Source of the DNA: Rhineura floridana
Taxonomy: Eukaryota > Chordata > Lepidosauria > Squamata > Rhineuridae
DNA: 64,000 bases
Assembly: GCF_030035675.1 (NCBI RefSeq)
Contig: NC_084485.1
Span: 91,656,838 to 91,720,837 of the forward strand
Reading direction: 5' to 3'
Below the pieces are notes generated by a model. It did no database searches. It worked only from the letters and a program-made list of their open reading frames with translations, and was not told where the DNA came from. Made by a program: the position numbers and the translations under genes. Position 1 is the first letter of the stretch. The number at the start of each line of letters is the position of its first letter. Shown here piece by piece: positions 59,559 to 64,000 of this stretch.

Positions 59559-59616
59559 GAGTGAGTGAGTGAGTGAGTGAGTGAGTGAGTGAGTGAGAGA
59601 GTGAGAGAGAGAGAGA
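59559..59616. repeat. (GAGT)n/(GA)n microsatellite
   Basis: About ten GAGT units grading into GAGAGA. It ends 57 bp upstream of the acceptor of the second FYVE exon (59674), next to the Penelope-like fragment. Confidence 0.97.
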
Positions 59617-59673
59617 TTGAATAATCTTAGTCCTAAGAGAGTGACTGAATATATTTTTCCTATTTTACTTAAG

Positions 59674-59773
59674 GTCTTCTGTGCAGCCTGCTGCAGTCTA
59701 AAATGCAAACTGCTATATATGGACAGGAAGGAAGCGAGAGTATGTGTAATTTGCCATTCGGTACTAATAAATG
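59674..59773 (+). CDS. ZFYVE9: ZFYVE9 exon: second half of FYVE finger
   Basis: A 100-nt exon, residues 720-752, reading VFCAACCSLKCKLLYMDRKE and ARVCVICHSVLIN. It supplies the third Cys pair (C722, C725), the RVC motif (741-743) and the last pair (C743, C746), so all eight zinc ligands of the FYVE finger are present. Human SARA has CASCCS and VLMN at the two small differences. Acceptor TTTTACTTAAG, donor AAATG-GTAAGT; phase 0 to 1. Confidence 0.96.
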
Positions 59774-61980
59774 GTAAGTAACAGGATAGGAACCAAAAGT
59801 AAGTTCCACTAACATTGTGCTGGGTAGAACCATCCCTTTGTATGAGTGGGAGTAATAATGTGGTCCAGTGTGGTGTGTTTCCAGTGCTTTTTGTTTCCGT
59901 ACTGGAAATTATTTTAATACAGAAAATTGTTTTCAGAGCGAGAAATGTCCTGATCTAAATCCTATTGGGTATCTAAAACTAACCTGTTTCCATGTTCTTG
60001 GTTCATAGAAATTAGGAAGTGTTTTGCACATGGAGTTTGCATTGGATCGCCTCAGAGCTTTAGGTAGTGTCAATTGACTTGACCTCATTTTTTCTGGTTA
60101 AGATGCATGCAACTTCTGCACTAGTAGAGGTAGCTGTAATCTTTGTTGCAAATTAATCTTGTGCCCCAAAACACAAGTTTTTGGTTATAGAAACTCCTTT
60201 TGAGTGGACAAAAATACTGGAGATCTTGTTTCATGACATAGAGGATCACAGGAAATAAATGATTGCAAATGGAGCATGTAATGTAGTGGTCTTGACAGTT
60301 GTAGGCATTTTCTGCCTCGTACCTTAGTACATTAAAATTTTGGTGCCTGAAAAGGATCCCTGGCATAAAAGTCTGGGTGTGTAAGCTCTGGAATGTCACT
60401 TTTTATTTGTCTCACAAGGTTTCTAAGAATTATGTAGTTAAAATTTGTACTGTATTTTGAAAAAGAGCTACTGCAGTACAAGTGCAGTGCTATTTAAAGT
60501 ATTAAATATTAACATCTACCTATAGGCTGATAGAAATGTGACAGGAAACGGTGGGTTTACTTGTCAGATCATATGCATCATCTGAGCTACTCAATCACCT
60601 TGGTGCTCCAGATTCCTTTGGGTACTGTACAGCAAGTTCTTCATCATTCTTTGCTTCAGAAGGCTGAAGTAATGATTTTAGAAGTAGTGATTGTTCAGTT
60701 GGTGACTTATTTGTGGGAAAGTTGAAGTGGATAAGGGTGGGAATAGAGAAGTGGTGTATGTGTGTTTCTGGTACACATCTACTTACAGTTCCTGACACCT
60801 TTCTTTTCTGTTTGAGCCACTTCCAAACTGGTGCTGTTTTAGAGGAATAAAGATTGAAATGAGAAATGGAGGAGGAATCTCTTTCAGAGTGTTTATATTT
60901 TTTTCGTGCAATAGAGACCCAAAAGGAGAAATGGTCAGGCAGAGAAACATTTACCTAACCTTCTTTTAAGTATCTATAATTTGAAGCCCTAGGCCAAGTC
61001 ACCATTTCACAATAAAAATACTTTTCAGTAGTAATATTTTTCAGTTACACCACCTGATGCTAAGGCTCTTTTCAACGAATTTGGTTTAGTATTATGAGAT
61101 TTTTTGCTCTTTGACTTTGTTCCAAGAGTTAGAATCTAGTCTTATGGATTCCTGAACATGGAGTGCCAGGTTATCAATATAGGCTTCTTTTCCAGTGCTC
61201 TGAGTCCCAGCTCCACTCTCTGTGCCAAGCATCCAAGTGGCATCCAACATGCTGTAGGAACAGCCCTGTCGAAGTATTGCTGATGAAAAAACTGGATGTG
61301 AGCATGAAAGATTTTAGAAAGTATGTTGGGCAGAGCTGTTCACATTAATTATTTATTATTAGATTTATATCCCTCCCTTCCTCCCAGTAGGAGCCCAGGG
61401 CAGCATTGCCTCCTTGAGTTGCTTTAGGCAGCAGAGGCAAATATTTAGACCACAGCTGGATAAGTACAGGTCTCCTAGTTTTATAACCAAATTCAGTTGT
61501 TAGCTATGGAAATCAAAGAGTTGCTAATCCAAACTCTTCCATAGTTGGCAAAGAGGGGAAAAAGCTCATTAGCTACTGATTCATGGCTTTTGTGTTTTTA
61601 GCTTAGTAAAGCAAATTTTTATGGTGGTTTTGGGGATGTGAGGAAGGTAAAGTTCAAACCATAATTCAGCCATCTTGCAAATTTACTAGTTCATAAAATT
61701 TGTTACAAGCTTCCACGTCTACACATAGCTATGGTAGTTCCACACTGAAATAGTGTGGTCTAAATTGTGGTTCCCAGTTTACAGAAACTTCACTGGTTGT
61801 TTGTTTGGATGCAATTGTGGTTTGCCACAGCCTAGATGGTTTATTTTCTATTGTTTATATATTTCATAATGAAGGAGAAAAGCCTTTGACCTGGTAGATG
61901 GTCAGTCTTAAATTTGGAATAGTTGCATGAATTATTTTGGGGGTACTGATTGGCTTTTTTAAGGAATTTTTTTCCCTTAG
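59774..61980 (+). other. ZFYVE9: ZFYVE9 intron
   Basis: GTAAGT donor, TTTTTTTCCCTTAG acceptor. Contains one LINE tail (61347-61406); otherwise nothing recognisable on either strand. Confidence 0.92.
61347..61406 (-). mobile_element. LINE 3' tail fragment (L2/CR1 group)
   Basis: ATTATTTATTATTAGATTTA then TATCCCTCCCTTCC and GGAGCCCAGGGCAGCA: a reversed LINE 3' end of the same kind as 12176-12240. Confidence 0.55.
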
Positions 61981-62157
61981 CACAAGCCTGGGAGAACATG
62001 ATGAGTGCCTCAAGCCAGAGTCCTAATCCTAACAATCCTGCGGAGTACTGTTCTACCATTCCTCCCTTACAGCAAGCACAGGCTTCTGGAGCTCTGAACT
62101 CTCCACCACCCACCGTTATGGTACCGGTGGGAGTCTTAAAGCATCCAGGTGCAGAAG
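61981..62157 (+). CDS. ZFYVE9: ZFYVE9 exon: Smad-binding domain, first part
   Basis: A 177-nt exon (59 codons, phase 1 at both ends) reading AQAWENMMSASSQSPNPNNP, AEYCSTIPPLQQAQASGALN and PPPTVMVPVGVLKHPGAE (residues 753-811). This is the proline-rich first part of the Smad-binding domain that contacts SMAD2/3 MH2 domains. It is nearly identical to human, with ALN for ALS the only difference I notice. Because length and phases are symmetrical, skipping would keep the frame. Confidence 0.96.
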
Positions 62158-63503
62158 GTAAGGAATCTCTTTTCCTACTAAACAAACAATCTCCTTAACT
62201 TGGCCTGCTATTCCTGTCTATTTGGCATCTAGTCTGTTCAGTAAATAATATTTTGGTCTTGGACCCAGATCTGATTTCAAATCTTTACTCAGTCATGAGT
62301 TTTCTCAGAAAGTCATATGCCTCAAATTTTGTTTATCCGCAAAAACAAAATAGTGACTGACTTCATAGGGTTCTTGTATAGATGTGTTTGTGGTATGCAC
62401 AGAGTATTTCCAAATTCTAAAAGTGTTATAAAAATGCTGATTACTATTGTTTACTTGGACTGCAGTCCAAAGTAGTGACATGTACACAGAAGGAAGAACT
62501 ATTTGGGAGCCTGCACTGTTTCTGCTATAGGAACTTTCACTGCCCAGGTGAATTGATTTAAAACTGCAAGAATAAAAGACAGATTTAAATCAGTAATTTA
62601 TATCAAATTTCTATTACACAACTCCTAAACAATCATTCACATCTGACAACTCAACCATGTTAATACTAAATACCTGCCCTGAGATCTTATGGCAAAGACT
62701 GGGTAAGCAATCTGTTGAATGAATGAATATCATTTAGTATTATATTTACATTATATCATTCTTACATCTTGCATCTCCTTATTGCACTATATAGTTTTGC
62801 TTACCTGTTTTTATCTATAAGGAGAATGTCTTTAAAATATTGCCATATAGGGTCTGTCTTATGACCAGCACCCATGATTGTTTGTGTAAGTAACAGTGCC
62901 ATCCTATACATGTCTATGCAGAATGGGGCTTACTCGCAGGCCAGTGGTTATATGAAATGCCCATGACTAAGGAAAAGAAGTAAGGTCTGAATAGTTGCTG
63001 GACACTATAGAGCAGGTTATTTTCATCAGGTGACAATGAAATGCCTATGTTTAGTAAGTTAGAGTATAAGTATGCATATTTGAAAAATGCTCAGATCGGT
63101 TCTTTGTTTGCATAGAAAAACTTCCTTTAACTCAACTTATCTGGTAGATATATTGATTCAGTTTAGAGATTAACTATAGGGTCAACATGCTTGGATCCTG
63201 ATTATTGAACAAATCCTGCTTGGATCCTGATTATTGAAGCAAAACGTAAATATTAAAAAAAAAATTAAATCTGTTTTTTGTTTTTTAATTCTTCAGCCAC
63301 TGCTGAAACAAAACAAAACAACCCCTACAGGAACTGTTGAATCAAACCAGGAGTTTCATTTAGACTGTTGTCTTTGAAGTATTCCTAATCCCTACCTCTG
63401 CTATTTGTAATTTATGGTTCAACATATTTCTACATCACCATTTAATGTCAACTAGTTTCACTTCATGCATTTTTTTACAACTTGTTCTCACCTTTTTCCC
63501 TAG
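62158..63503 (+). other. ZFYVE9: ZFYVE9 intron
   Basis: GTAAGG donor, CACCTTTTTCCCTAG acceptor. It contains a weak copy of the AGTAAG-type motif near 62895-62940 and a short tandem duplication of TGCTTGGATCCTGATTATTG at about 63188-63238; nothing else was recognised. Confidence 0.9.
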
Positions 63504-63673
63504 TGACTCAGCCCAGGGAACAAAGACGTGTTTGGTTTGCTGATGGCATCTTACCCAATGGAGAAGTTGCTGATGCAGCCAAATTGACAGTGGCTGGAAC
63601 AACCCCCACTGGTGCACTAGCAGTGTCACATGATCCAAGCAAGCCCATGAGCAACAATACTTCACCAGCAGAG
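63504..63673 (+). CDS. ZFYVE9: ZFYVE9 exon: Smad-binding domain, second part
   Basis: A 170-nt exon completing the split valine codon and reading (V)[20 protein letters not shown], then [20 protein letters not shown] and ending SPAE at residue 868. [11 protein letters not shown] is the core of the Smad-binding domain and matches human exactly; the following linker is more variable. The donor is GCAGAG-GTGAGG in phase 0. The next exon, beginning around human TDICLF, lies outside the window. Confidence 0.95.
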
Positions 63674-64000
63674 GTGAGGAAAAGCCCTAATTTGTATTAT
63701 AGTAGGTTGAATAGTTCAAATGGCACTGGCAGGAGAATATAAACATTCTAGTTTGTGTGGTATCTTCCACTTAAGAAAAAGGTAAGGCTGTCATCATGCA
63801 GCTGTTTGCTTGGCTGCCAGCAGGTGGTGCTATGAACCACAATGTGCCTACAGACATCTGAAACCAGCTGAGTCAGCAGAGGAGGGAGATATAGGCAGGC
63901 ATGAAGGGAGGAGGTGGGTGGCTTTGGCAATGTGCAAAGGGAGGAGGTATGTGGGTAGGTGGGATTGGTGAGTGAAGTGAGCAGGTGTGTGTGTGTGTGT
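63674..64000 (+). other. ZFYVE9: ZFYVE9 intron (partial)
   Basis: GTGAGG donor. CCAGCAGGTGGTGCT (63817-63831) resembles a CTCF core site. A GT repeat starts at 63985 and runs off the window end. Nothing else was recognised. Confidence 0.85.

Larger units (their letters stand above)
43480..59673 (+). other. ZFYVE9: ZFYVE9 intron splitting the FYVE domain (16 kb)
   Basis: GTATGT donor and CCTATTTTACTTAAG acceptor. The first 2.5 kb (43480-45976) and 53530-54120 show no recognisable repeat or gene. Most of the rest is transposon-derived and listed separately. Confidence 0.9.

Noticed and set aside
1-64000. CRISPR arrays, operons, ribosome binding sites, phage or bacterial genes
   Set aside because: Spliced vertebrate genes and reptile repeats throughout; no direct-repeat and spacer array or prokaryotic gene structure was seen.

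Overview
This is vertebrate nuclear DNA, almost certainly from a squamate reptile (lizard or snake). Genes have long introns with canonical GT-AG splice sites. The repeats are the typical squamate mix: L2 and CR1 LINEs, RTE/BovB-type LINEs, tRNA-derived SINEs with BovB-like or CR1-like tails, hAT-type MITEs, an L1 relative, a DIRS element and a Penelope-like element. Two protein-coding genes are present, both on the + strand, in the same order as on human 1p32.

BTF3L4 (1-~5745): only the last three coding exons lie in the window (1408-1609, 2613-2672, 3876-3922), followed by a long 3'UTR with a poly(A) signal at 5717. The product is a beta-type subunit of the nascent-polypeptide-associated complex. 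About 13 kb of intergenic DNA follows, holding only repeats.

ZFYVE9/SARA (~19.2 kb to beyond the window end): a CpG-rich promoter and 5'UTR exon lie near 19.2-19.5 kb, a probable second 5'UTR exon at 32028-32132, the start codon at 37089, one giant exon at 41393-43479, then exons at 59674-59773, 61981-62157 and 63504-63673. The visible 868 codons cover the N-terminal region, the complete FYVE zinc finger and the Smad-binding domain. The C-terminal part lies outside. SARA binds PI3P on early endosomes and presents SMAD2/3 to TGF-beta receptors. The two genes are neighbours only by synteny; I see no functional coupling.

Most other recognisable sequence is transposable. The 16-kb intron that splits the FYVE domain (43480-59673) is a nest: an RTE/BovB fragment, hAT pieces, a decayed DIRS element broken up by a pyrimidine microsatellite and an LTR-element fossil, a long TA/TG array, an L2 LINE split by a second retroelement, and a Penelope-like fragment. 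The most unusual item is that second retroelement (54640-56648): a 2-kb insertion with a 17-bp target-site duplication, one open reading frame resembling L1 ORF1, no ORF2, 186-bp tandem repeats and an L1-like 3' end. It looks like a squamate counterpart of mammalian HAL1 (half-L1). A second item is a possible upstream ORF of 43 codons that stays in frame across the first two ZFYVE9 5'UTR exons.
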